From: RGIG2000 sp045612665
GTDB taxonomy: Bacteria; Bacillota; Clostridia; Oscillospirales; CAG-272
Direction: 5' to 3'
NCBI GenBank assembly: GCA_045612665.1
Contig: JAZKZO010000065.1
Span: 1-31,778 of the forward strand
DNA length: 31,778 nt
Below the pieces are notes generated by a model. It searched no databases. It was not told the DNA's origin and saw only the letters and a list, made by a program, of their open reading frames with translations. Of the stretch, positions 6,939 to 16,057 are shown piece by piece. Position 1 is the first letter of the stretch. The number at the start of each line of letters is the position of its first letter. Made by a program: the position numbers and the translations under genes.

Positions 6939-8972
6939 ATTTTTCTCCTTTTTTGATGATTCCTCGGTAATCGATTCGACAATCGAAAAATCCGATGCAT
7001 TCAAAGCCAAGCTTTTGATTTTTTTAGGTTCATGTGCTCTATCAGAGAGCTCTCCACTCGCTAGTCGTGCGAGCAAGCGTCGTCTAACGCGCTCGCCCTC
7101 TACACGTGGGATAACACGAGAAAAGATAAAGCCTTGTACCAAATCAATCTCAAGTGCTTTACATTTCTCAAGCTGATCTAACGTTTCAACGCCCTCCTGA
7201 AGGATTGGCAAGCCAAGTGCGTGCGATGCCTTTACAATTCCGCTAACAAGCATTTCGCCCTGCGCGGTTTTCATTATTTCAACAAAGACACGGTCCAGCT
7301 TCAAGTAAGAAACGTGATATTCAATCAGATTTTGGAAAGAGGTGCTTCCGCTTCCAAAATCATCAAGCGCCACTCGGAAGGATGCCTCTTGTAGGAGCTT
7401 GGTATTTCTTATGACGTTTTCTCGATTATAGACAAAGGTTTCCTCGGTAATTTCCAAGACAACTCGAGCGCGGTCAATCTCGTATCTTTTCGAAATCTCC
7501 ATAATACGATCATAAAAGTCGTCGCGTGCCGCAGTTTGACGGTCAAAATTACAGGAGATTAGCAATTCCTTTGTTTCGTCTGTGCTCCAAAGCTGTAGCT
7601 GTTGACAGCATTTTTCGAACATATAAAAATCCAACAAATGAATGTTTTTTGCTTGTTGCATTAATTTTATGTAGGAAGCAGGAAGCAAAAGTCCCTCTCG
7701 AGGATGCTCCCAACGCGATAGTGCCTCAGCGCCTACAATGCGATTGCTTTGGATATCCACAATATACTGCAAATAAAATAAGATTTGCTCTTTTTTGACA
7801 GCCTGAACCGTTTCCTTTTGCAAAAGAGCCTTGCGATCAATCATTTTGATAAACATGGGATCAACAAAGAAACAACGCAATGAGTTTTCCTCGGCGTAAA
7901 TATATGCCTCGGATGCGATTTTCAAGACACGCTCACCGCTTTCGCTCGTTTGCGACAGTCCGTAGCAGCCCGCCGAAATTGTTACACGGTAATCCTCACT
8001 TAAAATTCCGTTTTCTTGGTTTATTTTTTCGATTATCTCAGAAATTCGCTTCTCTGCATATTCCCTTGTGGGGGCTTGGATTAACCAAAGAAACGTCATA
8101 GCCGTATCAGCATGAACAACGTATTCGCCCTGCTGTGTTTGAGCTTGCAAGGTATTCATCACATAGTCTGACAATGACTGTGCCTGCTCACTTCCGTAAT
8201 ATTTGAGCAAGTTTTCATGGTTTGCCGAGACGCATATCGCATAATAGCGTTTGCGAACAAAATCTTGAATCAGTGTTCCCAAAATCACGTCTAGATAGCT
8301 TCTGCTATACAAGCCGGTTGTGGGATCATAATTTTTTTGTGAAACGACCTTTTTTCGATTGCGTCGAATCAAAAGGAGCAAAGCGACAATGCAGATTAGC
8401 GCTACGGCAATTACGGATATCCATATCCAATTAAACGCCGTGCTTTCCTTATCGTGTGTCATAATATATGTAACGATGAGGCTTGTAAGCTCGTCCTCGC
8501 TCATTGCTTGCAAATGGTCAAGAATTATTTGTTTTACATTATCATCACAAACCGAGGTAAAGCCAATAGCCACGGTTTGTTGTTTTCCCTCATAAGAATA
8601 GTTTAGCAATACACTATCCTTTGAAATGTGCTCATTGGAGATCAAATCATCAACATAGGCTGAAACAATATCCACCTGAGCATTTTTTGCTAAATACTGC
8701 TGTTTGTTTTCTTTGGATGCATAGATGTAAGTAAAATCTATTCCGCTTTCCTCGGATATGCGTTCAAAAATAAGTGGCATAACGCCCTCGTATTGCTGGG
8801 TTTTGGGATTGAAATATTCAATTGGATACAAATCCGGATTTCCGGCAACAAAAACGCTTTGAGCGTCGCCCTGACTATCCTTTGAAAAGGCAACGTCCGC
8901 AGATATAGGAATCAAAAACGCAAAGAAAAGGACAGCTATTAATATTAAAAAAAGCCAATTAAACCGTTTCAT
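6012..8972 (-). CDS. Degenerate GGDEF / intact EAL protein, probable c-di-GMP phosphodiesterase
   Basis: A 986-aa membrane protein. Signal anchor (1-25); a short solute-binding-protein-like domain (40-175) that looks like only part of SBP_bac_3; TM (182-202); GGDEF fold (215-370) in which the signature is replaced by HADTA (287-291), so cyclase activity is not expected; EAL domain (385-635) retaining Glu416-Ala-Leu, Asn475, Glu507, Asp537/Asp538, Lys558, Glu593 and Gln613, so hydrolysis of c-di-GMP is expected. After a linker, residues 680-860 form a separate domain (RYRWSFTGRL, YYSDIKNAFLKYKKVRSRIS, LYVYLALSPEEL) that I have seen across Bacillota but cannot name, followed by an Ala/Glu-rich stretch and a basic tail. 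GGAGG lies 10 nt before the ATG. Placed between the synthase and deacetylase genes, it could sense c-di-GMP or provide negative feedback. Confidence 0.9.
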   Translation of the reverse strand: MKRFNWLFLILIAVLFFAFLIPISADVAFSKDSQGDAQSVFVAGNPDLYPIEYFNPKTQQYEGVMPLIFERISEESGIDFTYIYASKENKQQYLAKNAQVDIVSAYVDDLISNEHISKDSVLLNYSYEGKQQTVAIGFTSVCDDNVKQIILDHLQAMSEDELTSLIVTYIMTHDKESTAFNWIWISVIAVALICIVALLLLIRRNRKKVVSQKNYDPTTGLYSRSYLDVILGTLIQDFVRKRYYAICVSANHENLLKYYGSEQAQSLSDYVMNTLQAQTQQGEYVVHADTAMTFLWLIQAPTREYAEKRISEIIEKINQENGILSEDYRVTISAGCYGLSQTSESGERVLKIASEAYIYAEENSLRCFFVDPMFIKMIDRKALLQKETVQAVKKEQILFYLQYIVDIQSNRIVGAEALSRWEHPREGLLLPASYIKLMQQAKNIHLLDFYMFEKCCQQLQLWSTDETKELLISCNFDRQTAARDDFYDRIMEISKRYEIDRARVVLEITEETFVYNRENVIRNTKLLQEASFRVALDDFGSGSTSFQNLIEYHVSYLKLDRVFVEIMKTAQGEMLVSGIVKASHALGLPILQEGVETLDQLEKCKALEIDLVQGFIFSRVIPRVEGERVRRRLLARLASGELSDRAHEPKKIKSLALNASDFSIVESITEESSKKEKNMENNNLLTQNFAELISTGTRYRWSFTGRLHQAPEAISSYYSDIKNAFLKYKKVRSRISWSCDTISFGKEQLAKLVLTTKTLYVYLALSPEELEGTKYFFTDESSTKKYEKVPVRIRVRSNRAMKHAFELIEKIAEAKELQLAKEFEAVDYALPYENVQTLLERQLIKKIEAKGTALSAEIDGDEEVAVDLEDSAIEEKIAEESISEEIAEEPVAEDTIEAPVAEEKIVKEPATDLGITNMAAEIKQTPVEEIQNADLMEAESIHVAFLQNICKQFDADELNAHVKIVHKKRREKKVSVFDIEMKKNRS

Positions 8973-8990
8973 TCTTGTAATTCCTCCACT

Positions 8991-10406
8991 TTATTTTGAA
9001 TTGATTTTCTTTCGCTCGATGCGTCCCCATTGAAGCTTCTTTTTACGGTAGCCGATAAATGCGGTTGCACGGACAAAGGTCATAATGTTGTGCATAAAGA
9101 AAATCTCTAATAAGCACATCAAAATCGCCTTTCCGGCATCGCGAAATCTCAGCTTGATTTCAGAGGTTTGTGTTCTCGCGAAAAAAGAAGTCAACGTCAG
9201 CGTTGCGCCAAACAGCGAATAAATCGCAGTAAATATTAAAAAGTATTTTAAATTAATCAAACCAAAGATTAGCGATATGGCGGTAACGATTAACCCGAAA
9301 AACTCAATAAACGGGGATAAAAACTCGTAGATAAAGAAATAGATGTATGAAATAAAGCCAACGGGACCGCTTTTAAGGTCGGTCGCCATAGAGCGGTGCT
9401 TCATAAGCGATTGGAAAAGACCGAGATGCCAGCGCTTTCTCTGCTTGCGAAGGTCTTTTAGGCGCTCTGGCGCTTGTGTCCAACAGACAGCATCGGTTGC
9501 GTATTTGATTGCATACCGTTTTTTATTTACGGTGCAGTATTTATGAAGATCAACAACGAGCTCCATATCCTCACCCATAGTTTTAGTGTCATATCCTCCA
9601 ACTGCAACAACGGCTTCCTTTTTGAAAAGACCGAATGCACCGGAAATAATCAACGAGCCGTTAAAGAGGTCGAATAAAATTCGCGTAGCCAAAAATGAGC
9701 GGTCGTATTCCACTACCTGCATACAGGCAATCGGATTTTTTGGAAGTCGATAGTGCTTGACGCGTCCGCCCTCCAGCTCTACATCGTTACACGGACGGAC
9801 TACTCCTCCAACGGCAACGATATCCTCATTTTCAATAACAGGACGGGTAATTCGTATCAACGAATCCGCTTGTAGCACTGAGTCGGCATCCATACAAATA
9901 AAGTAAGGATAGCGTGATGCGTTGATTCCCATATTTAAGGCATCGGCCTTTCCACCATTTACCTTACGGATTAGCATAAGTGGAACCTTTTCGGTAAAGC
10001 ATTCATAAACGGTTTCGACGTCCTTACAGGGAACTTGCTTTTTGATTGGACGGCGCACAGGGTGCATATCAAACGCCTCTTTCAAGACAGCCGAGGTGTT
10101 ATCCTTAGAGCCATCATCTACGACAATAATTTCATAAGAACGATATTCAAGGGAAAGTAACGATTTTACAGTTTCCACAACCGTAACCTCTTCGTTATAT
10201 GCAGGAACGACGATGGTAACGGGAATTTGATATTCGTGATCTATAATATTTTGATAACGCAGGCGCTTATTTCGGGAATACAGCACTATTGCACCTACAA
10301 TAACAGAAATGAACAAAAACGTGGAGTAAAGAATTAAATACGCGCCATAGCCAAGCGTAACGGTCTTTATAAATTCCGACGCAGCACTCATAATATCATA
10401 TTTCAT
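8991..10406 (-). CDS. Processive family 2 glycosyltransferase (exopolysaccharide synthase)
   Basis: Membrane synthase that should polymerise a beta-linked polysaccharide from nucleotide sugars and export it. The 471 residues show an N-terminal TM (about 20-42), a GT-A domain with AYNEE, DDGS (97-100), DADS (173-176), GAFG, GED (278-280) and the processive signature QRKRW (322-326), and then several TM segments (about 345-450). This order matches PgaC/IcaA, NodC and hyaluronan synthases. There is no PilZ domain, so c-di-GMP control must come from elsewhere. The ribosome site AAGGAGG lies in the last codons of the HEAT gene, whose stop is 2 nt away, so translation is coupled. The sugar cannot be read from the sequence; the deacetylase in the operon favours N-acetylglucosamine. 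Confidence 0.9.
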   Translation of the reverse strand: MKYDIMSAASEFIKTVTLGYGAYLILYSTFLFISVIVGAIVLYSRNKRLRYQNIIDHEYQIPVTIVVPAYNEEVTVVETVKSLLSLEYRSYEIIVVDDGSKDNTSAVLKEAFDMHPVRRPIKKQVPCKDVETVYECFTEKVPLMLIRKVNGGKADALNMGINASRYPYFICMDADSVLQADSLIRITRPVIENEDIVAVGGVVRPCNDVELEGGRVKHYRLPKNPIACMQVVEYDRSFLATRILFDLFNGSLIISGAFGLFKKEAVVAVGGYDTKTMGEDMELVVDLHKYCTVNKKRYAIKYATDAVCWTQAPERLKDLRKQRKRWHLGLFQSLMKHRSMATDLKSGPVGFISYIYFFIYEFLSPFIEFFGLIVTAISLIFGLINLKYFLIFTAIYSLFGATLTLTSFFARTQTSEIKLRFRDAGKAILMCLLEIFFMHNIMTFVRATAFIGYRKKKLQWGRIERKKINSK

Positions 10407-10408
10407 CT

Positions 10409-11674
10409 TTAAACCTCCTTATCCAAAATGTATCTTCGATCAAACCTATATTGTAGCATATCTCTTGCAAAGCGGTCGTTTCCTTCAAAGACATCGATCA
10501 AATCCTGATATTCCACACCAAGATGCTCAAGGCTTTCGGTCGCATTATATCGAACGTACCAATTTGGGCTACTGAGCTGAGCACACAATATCTTGATAGT
10601 GTGGGGATCAGGATAATGTCTTAAAACAGAGAGTGCTACAATAGCATATTCGATCCTCTCTTCTGCCTCTCCCGATGCCATGCGCGAGAGCAAATCGTAT
10701 GCAGGGGCATAGTGATGCTTTCCAAAATATCGAATACAGGAAAGCCTTGTTTCGGTGTAGGTAGCCTTATTTTCCAAAAGCTGTAATACACGCTCACAAT
10801 ATTCGCCACCGGAAAAACGTAAATAGTCAAGCAAATTGACCTGCATTCGCTCAGAGAAGCTAAGCAAATGATCCAAAATTAGGAGCTGTAGCTCTTTAGC
10901 GTTTCCTGAAAAGGACAAGAGTCCGTCGCTTATAATCTTCGGATGCAAAAAGCGTTCGTTTTTGTCAACCTGATGCAAGATTTGCACTACCACCTTGGGG
11001 TCTCCGATTTGATAGATTGCTAGCAATACGCCTTCTGCGCATATTGAATCGCCTCGATCCAACAAATCTCGCAAATCGGTTATCAGCTCTGACGTATAAA
11101 AGCGTCGTAAATATCCGTATTTTTTGAGTATAAAAATATAAAATACATTAAGAGTGTCGTCCTTTTTTCGGTAAGACGAGCTAAGTGAAACGATAGTTGG
11201 AGCGGTTTGACGAATGTATTCGTTAAAATAATTCTCTGCCACATCGCGAGGAAGTGGAGTGATCATTTTCTTCTTAGGGCGCAAAATCATTCGGATTTTT
11301 GACTGTCCCGTTGAAATTTTTTCTCCTTTACGCGCACAATGGTCAACACATACCGTAACCTTTTCAACATCGTTTGGATCGCGTAGTGAGAGCGTTCCGT
11401 TCTCTATTTTTTCTCGCACGCGCTGTAATGCCGATTCGTAGCAATAAAGCGAGGGAGTAACCAAGAGATAACGCTTCAAAAGCTTTTGATGCTCCTCGGA
11501 AACGGGCTTATTGAGAGAAATTTGCTCTAGCTGTTCAATAACCGCTCTTGTTATGCGACGCGTAATACTGCGATCGGTATGGCGACGTATTGCGCTAATT
11601 GCAATAAAGAAGCATTGAAAAAGGATCAGCGAAAGACATATCGCCATATAGATCCATAACAGTGTTTCAATCAT
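10409..11674 (-). CDS. Membrane-anchored HEAT-repeat protein
   Basis: A 421-aa protein with one N-terminal TM (about 5-28) and a large, probably cytoplasmic, mostly helical domain. Two-helix repeats of the HEAT/PBS-lyase kind run from about 200 to 405; the clearest is LSSPNWYVRYNATESLEHLG near the end. No catalytic motif was found. Its position immediately before the GT2 synthase, with coupled translation, suggests a scaffold or co-polymerase partner, perhaps filling the accessory role that BcsB or IcaD plays elsewhere; that is inference. AAGGAG lies 6 nt before the ATG, and 27 nt separate it from the glycosidase-like gene. Confidence 0.8.
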   Translation of the reverse strand: MIETLLWIYMAICLSLILFQCFFIAISAIRRHTDRSITRRITRAVIEQLEQISLNKPVSEEHQKLLKRYLLVTPSLYCYESALQRVREKIENGTLSLRDPNDVEKVTVCVDHCARKGEKISTGQSKIRMILRPKKKMITPLPRDVAENYFNEYIRQTAPTIVSLSSSYRKKDDTLNVFYIFILKKYGYLRRFYTSELITDLRDLLDRGDSICAEGVLLAIYQIGDPKVVVQILHQVDKNERFLHPKIISDGLLSFSGNAKELQLLILDHLLSFSERMQVNLLDYLRFSGGEYCERVLQLLENKATYTETRLSCIRYFGKHHYAPAYDLLSRMASGEAEERIEYAIVALSVLRHYPDPHTIKILCAQLSSPNWYVRYNATESLEHLGVEYQDLIDVFEGNDRFARDMLQYRFDRRYILDKEV

Positions 11675-11701
11675 AAAAGCTCCTTTCCGAAAAAATTTTC
11701 T

Positions 11702-13867
11702 TTAGTCCTCCTTCCAAAAGGACTGTAAAATATAATAGGATTCCTTAAGTCGCTCGTGATAGGTTACCTTGGTATCCCATCCCTTCATCTTTTTGGAATA
11801 CATTTCGATACGCGATTCGTCGCCGTTGCCCAAGCCGACATAGATACGGTCAAGCTCAAGCTCTTCAACGCCATAGTTTTCGTAATAATCGTCGTGGATC
11901 ATCATTCGAGAAGGATCCATAAAATTAAGCATCTGCCAAGGTAGCTTGACCTCAACAAAGCCATCGCCTGCCATAAAGTCGGCAAGAGAGTTGAAATTGT
12001 CGGATGACGGATTTGCGTTTCCATACGTCAAAAGTCCTGTGTGAAACAGTGTGCTTTTAGTACCGCTGACAGACGTAAGCTGAAGCGCCAAATAAATCTC
12101 ACGAAAAATTGGAGAATCCCTTTCGGGAATATTTTCCTCATAGTATGTGTTAAAGCCATATACATCTGACGAATAGTTGGATCTCAAGGACTCGTAACGC
12201 TCTTGTACCAATAGACGGCTATTCTCTTTTCCGTCGAGTATCAGCAAGAAATCGGCTGCACGATTAAATTTAACGTTTTCGCCTGAAGCATAATTGCTTC
12301 CCGATTTTTGTGTGGTATCGATAGGAATGTAAAGCTTATCGCTATCGATTGAAAATCCGCTTTTTTGAACCATTAAATAGATGAAGCGCTCATCATATTT
12401 CATAGAGAGCGAGCTACCGTCTCCGTTTCTTACAACCACGTCATCCGCGCTCCACTCGGAAATGCTTCCGTCTACATAGCAAATGCTTTGATTTTTTCCG
12501 GGGTCAAAGGAAAGCAAGCCGAAATATTGCTCGTTAGTCTGATAATCCGACCAATAGGGTGTGCGGTCAAGATCGACAGCATACATGGTGTTCCAGGTAC
12601 GCTTAAACCACTCATCCTGCCAAATAAATGCACATCCTCCGATACAGCCACTCTTTATAATATCCTGATAACAGGACACGAGTGCCTTTCCCTGCTCTTG
12701 CTCGGACATATGTCCTTGATTTCGATCGGTATTAGGGTCAATTTGTGCAATTCCACGGCCTGTGGAAACGCCAAATTCCGATATCAAAACAGGCATTTTG
12801 TGGTGATTGTTCAAAAGCTGTAAATATGCAAGATATGTGTTTGTCTTTCCGTTGTCGGTTGCATATAGAGAGCGGTCGCCTATGCCAAGCTCTTTCCACT
12901 GCTCATCTGTAAAGGCATTGAGATAGTCGGGATAATACGGATACACGTGATAGGATGCGAACTGTCCTGACAAAACGTTATCTGTAGATACGATTTTTTC
13001 GACATCTACATTTGCACACTTTGAAAAGTGCTTAGCTATTTCCTCAGGATACTCGAAGGGGTCAGTTGTAACCCAGTTGGAAAAGGCAAAGGCGCGTTGC
13101 TCATGATAGCGCTTGTTTTCATACTCTAGCGTACGGTCGCCCACCATAGTGAGCATTACCTCAAAGGGATTTGCATCCTCGGCTGATGAAAGATACCTTC
13201 CTGTATAAGAATTGTATTCACTCATCTGCTCGTAATAATCGTTAGAATAGGCGACTGTCAAATCCTCCCATTCAACTCCCCAAATATATCCAAGCACCCA
13301 ATCGGAAACGTCGTTTAAATAGGAGCCGTGTCCTGCACTGTGTAGCTGATTTTTAAAAATCTTTTTCTTTCCGTGAATAACGTCTACTGCTGTTTTGCAG
13401 TGTGTATAAAAGTCCTCGCAAAAGGCATCATCATAAATATTGTGGTGTGAGTTCAACACATAATCGTTTACCCAAACGCCTTGAATTAAATACAATGGCT
13501 TCTCGCGCCCGTTATTGTACTCATAAAAAGCATCATAGAAATCCTCGGACAAAATAGTATATACACGGATAACGTTTGCGCCCATATCCTGAATCATACC
13601 AAACCAACGCAAATATGTTTCCTTGTCTATACTAAATTCAGTAGACCAATTGCCCGGCACACCTGAGCCCATATTTACGCCTTTAATATCAACGACCTCG
13701 TAGGAGCCATCCGCCTTAGACATCGCAATCTGACCGTCTTCAATCCTTGAAACTACATTAACAGAATCATCAGATGTGGGAATATAAAGACCAACACGGA
13801 AATAAAGTGCATCTCCAAGCAAAACGAGAGCTATCAACGTGATGACAATTATTAGATATTTCTTCAT
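11702..13867 (-). CDS. Membrane-anchored clan GH-A glycosidase-like protein
   Basis: A 721-aa exported protein with an N-terminal signal anchor (about 4-24). The central part (about 55-470) looks like a TIM barrel of clan GH-A (GH5/GH2-like): VDIKGVNMG at the first strand, GANVIRVY, GVEW with candidate acid/base Glu199, and LISEFG with candidate nucleophile Glu364. The last 250 residues appear beta-rich and may be a carbohydrate-binding or sandwich module (SEWSADDVVVRNGDG, YLMVQKSG). Exopolysaccharide operons often encode a hydrolase that trims the nascent chain (BcsZ, PelA, PgaB C-terminal domain), and this is the likely role here. The exact family and substrate cannot be assigned by eye. 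The start has GAGG 12 nt upstream; 6 nt separate it from the CotH gene. Confidence 0.75.
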   Translation of the reverse strand: MKKYLIIVITLIALVLLGDALYFRVGLYIPTSDDSVNVVSRIEDGQIAMSKADGSYEVVDIKGVNMGSGVPGNWSTEFSIDKETYLRWFGMIQDMGANVIRVYTILSEDFYDAFYEYNNGREKPLYLIQGVWVNDYVLNSHHNIYDDAFCEDFYTHCKTAVDVIHGKKKIFKNQLHSAGHGSYLNDVSDWVLGYIWGVEWEDLTVAYSNDYYEQMSEYNSYTGRYLSSAEDANPFEVMLTMVGDRTLEYENKRYHEQRAFAFSNWVTTDPFEYPEEIAKHFSKCANVDVEKIVSTDNVLSGQFASYHVYPYYPDYLNAFTDEQWKELGIGDRSLYATDNGKTNTYLAYLQLLNNHHKMPVLISEFGVSTGRGIAQIDPNTDRNQGHMSEQEQGKALVSCYQDIIKSGCIGGCAFIWQDEWFKRTWNTMYAVDLDRTPYWSDYQTNEQYFGLLSFDPGKNQSICYVDGSISEWSADDVVVRNGDGSSLSMKYDERFIYLMVQKSGFSIDSDKLYIPIDTTQKSGSNYASGENVKFNRAADFLLILDGKENSRLLVQERYESLRSNYSSDVYGFNTYYEENIPERDSPIFREIYLALQLTSVSGTKSTLFHTGLLTYGNANPSSDNFNSLADFMAGDGFVEVKLPWQMLNFMDPSRMMIHDDYYENYGVEELELDRIYVGLGNGDESRIEMYSKKMKGWDTKVTYHERLKESYYILQSFWKED

Positions 13868-13873
13868 ATCAAA

Positions 13874-15358
13874 TCAGCGCCTCGATTCATTGTTCTTCTT
13901 GTTTTTGGATTCACTTGCGTATTGCATAAGGCTATCAATGTTTTCGTCCATCCATTCTCCACGGACATGAATATATGAACGCATAAGGTTCAGTGCCTCA
14001 TCGTAAGATTGAGGGCTTCTATCCAAGGGACGAAGCAAGCCGTTTTCTTTTTCAAAGGTATATCCCCATTTTTCGAAATTGCGATCAACGGCATCTCCAA
14101 GATAGGCAACCGTTTCATCAATATACCGATTGAGATACTCCTCGCTTAAATAGGTTTTACGAAGCTCTCGATAGCGCTCGATTATCTGTTCGGTAAATTC
14201 GGGGCATTTCGTTAGCATAACGTACCACGGCTGAAGGTTCATTTCAAAGCCGTAGGGCTCGATCTTATCGTCCTTGTAATTGTCAAAGGTGGAGTTGAAA
14301 TCCCAAACGCAAAGTCGGAACAATCCGTCCACGTCCTTATAGACATAGGTGGAAAGCCATCCCGCATCGTAGTTTGAGGTAAATTCGTTAATTACAAAAT
14401 AATCCACAAAGGATTGAACATCAATAAAGTTGGGGTATCCATAACTGTCATTCTTGTAATCGAAGGAATACAAAATACGCTCAAAATAGGAAAAATCCTG
14501 CTCTATTTGGTGTTTCATCTCGGGAGTGAGATTTGACGTGCCCGGATAAACAACATCTATTGTTTGGAAATTTCGAAGAGTATAGTTGGAAAAAACATCC
14601 AGGTTTTTAAGCTCGGTGCTTCCTCTATCCATACGGATACAGTAGCCTGTAAAGGTGTGATCCTTTTTTTGAACAGACAAATTCAATCTGGAATCCTCAA
14701 TTTGTCCCGCTGTAACGGTTTCAACCATCACGTAGACACCCATATATTCGCCGTTGAGAAATGCCTCACAAAAGCGAACGTTTGGGGCATAGCCCATAAT
14801 ATCGCCTGAAATGTTATACCACATATAATTGCGGATAAGCGTTTGGTCAAGAAAAGGACCGTGCAACGCCCATTCGTGATGTGCATCCATGCCCATAACA
14901 GCATGATCTTCATTTTCGCCTAGCTCATTTACAAAGGTCAATGAATATCCCGGCTTATCGTGATAGCGAGATGAATTTCCGCGCACCTTAATTCTTACCG
15001 TTCCGGTATCGTTTGCCGCATCCGTCAAGTGGTTATTTTGAGTTGAGCTATCAAAAATATTCACATTTGCCAAAATATAGCTTTCACCGGTTGCGGACAG
15101 CGTTGGCTGCTCCTTGCCGTTTTCATCCAAGTAAAATTTACCTGGAATTTCCACACCGTTTGTATTGATCTCGATAAGTGGAAGATGCGTGCAAAAGCTA
15201 CCGTCAGTGTGCTCGCAGCTTGCTTTTTCAGATGCCTCACGATGCTGATGATAACGTGAGCTCTTTTCTATATCGGGAAGCTTTGCAAATGCATATGCTC
15301 CTGTGATGGATAGGCATAACAATATTGCTAAAACGAATCCTAGAATTCGAAATTTCAT
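13874..15358 (-). CDS. Secreted CotH-like protein kinase family member
   Basis: CotH proteins have a divergent kinase fold; in Bacillus CotH phosphorylates the spore coat proteins CotB and CotG. This 494-aa protein has a signal peptide (MKFRILGF to AYAFA), then CotH features: RGNSSR (126-131) with KPGYSL, a helical section ending GEYMGVYVMVE (203-213), INEFT (323-327) and the metal-binding WDFNSTFDN (352-360). I start at 15358 rather than an upstream ATG at 15394: only the former is preceded by a G-rich site and exposes the signal peptide at the N-terminus. Its stop is 6 nt from the glycosidase gene. Together with VTC and DUF4956 it forms a trio common in Gram-positive genomes; the natural target here is unknown, possibly the polymer or a surface protein. 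Confidence 0.85.
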   Translation of the reverse strand: MKFRILGFVLAILLCLSITGAYAFAKLPDIEKSSRYHQHREASEKASCEHTDGSFCTHLPLIEINTNGVEIPGKFYLDENGKEQPTLSATGESYILANVNIFDSSTQNNHLTDAANDTGTVRIKVRGNSSRYHDKPGYSLTFVNELGENEDHAVMGMDAHHEWALHGPFLDQTLIRNYMWYNISGDIMGYAPNVRFCEAFLNGEYMGVYVMVETVTAGQIEDSRLNLSVQKKDHTFTGYCIRMDRGSTELKNLDVFSNYTLRNFQTIDVVYPGTSNLTPEMKHQIEQDFSYFERILYSFDYKNDSYGYPNFIDVQSFVDYFVINEFTSNYDAGWLSTYVYKDVDGLFRLCVWDFNSTFDNYKDDKIEPYGFEMNLQPWYVMLTKCPEFTEQIIERYRELRKTYLSEEYLNRYIDETVAYLGDAVDRNFEKWGYTFEKENGLLRPLDRSPQSYDEALNLMRSYIHVRGEWMDENIDSLMQYASESKNKKNNESRR

Positions 15359-15362
15359 AAGC

Positions 15363-16040
15363 TTACCCCGAAATTTCGTCATTCTGCATGACAATATTTA
15401 CATATTCGATTTCACCAAGCTCATAAATCTTGTCGCAAATTCCGTGCTTTCCCTGCTCGGTGCGTTGCAAAAGCTCAGAAGAAATCTCGTAGATTATTTC
15501 TACCCTGTCGCGTGTGGTGTTACGAACACGCATAACGGCTTTACGGTCAAACAAGTTGAACACTGCCGCTTGAATTGGCTCTTGAAGCTCACGCTTTGCA
15601 CGAATGATCAAGAGCATTCTCTTGTCGTTTTTGAACGAATGAAAAACAAATAGCACGATGAATACAATAGCACTTCCAATAGAGGAAACCAAAAAATCGC
15701 TTACACCGCAGCAAATTCCCACAATAATTGCCCAAAAGATGTACATAGTGTCGCGTGCGTCCTTGATTGCCGTACGGAAACGAACGATAGAGAGCGCGCC
15801 GACCATACCGAGCGACAACGCAAGATTATTGCCGATAACCGTCATAACAGTTCCTGTAAGAACGGTCAAAACCACAAGAGAGGCATTGAATTTTTTGCTA
15901 TAAATCGTTCCTCTATGTGTTAGATAATAAGATAAATAGATAACTATGCCGAGAAATGCAGAAAACAGGATATTCATTAAAATAACCTGCCACGTTAAAT
16001 TGTTTTGTCCGGCAAACAACTCTAAAACCTTGTCTTTCAT
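15363..16040 (-). CDS. DUF4956 membrane protein
   Basis: A 225-aa protein whose first 140 residues hold about four membrane segments and the DUF4956 signature GMVGALSIVRFRTAIKDARD (about 78-97). The C-terminal 85 residues form a small soluble alpha/beta domain (RMLLIIRAKRE, VEIIYEISSELL, EIEYVNIV). The family is typically encoded beside VTC-domain and CotH genes, as here. A transport or membrane-scaffold role for the VTC product is plausible, but no biochemical function is established to my knowledge. AAGGAG precedes the ATG by 11 nt, and 17 nt separate it from the VTC gene. Confidence 0.85.
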   Translation of the reverse strand: MKDKVLELFAGQNNLTWQVILMNILFSAFLGIVIYLSYYLTHRGTIYSKKFNASLVVLTVLTGTVMTVIGNNLALSLGMVGALSIVRFRTAIKDARDTMYIFWAIIVGICCGVSDFLVSSIGSAIVFIVLFVFHSFKNDKRMLLIIRAKRELQEPIQAAVFNLFDRKAVMRVRNTTRDRVEIIYEISSELLQRTEQGKHGICDKIYELGEIEYVNIVMQNDEISG

Positions 16041-16057
16041 AATTATTCAATCTCCTT

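Noticed and set aside
12488..12823. 111-codon open frame antisense to the GH-A-like gene
   Set aside because: Shadow of the coding strand without ribosome site or motif.
15359..15394. Upstream ATG at 15394 as start of the CotH gene
   Set aside because: It lies inside the DUF4956 gene, has no ribosome site, and would bury the signal peptide behind 12 basic residues.
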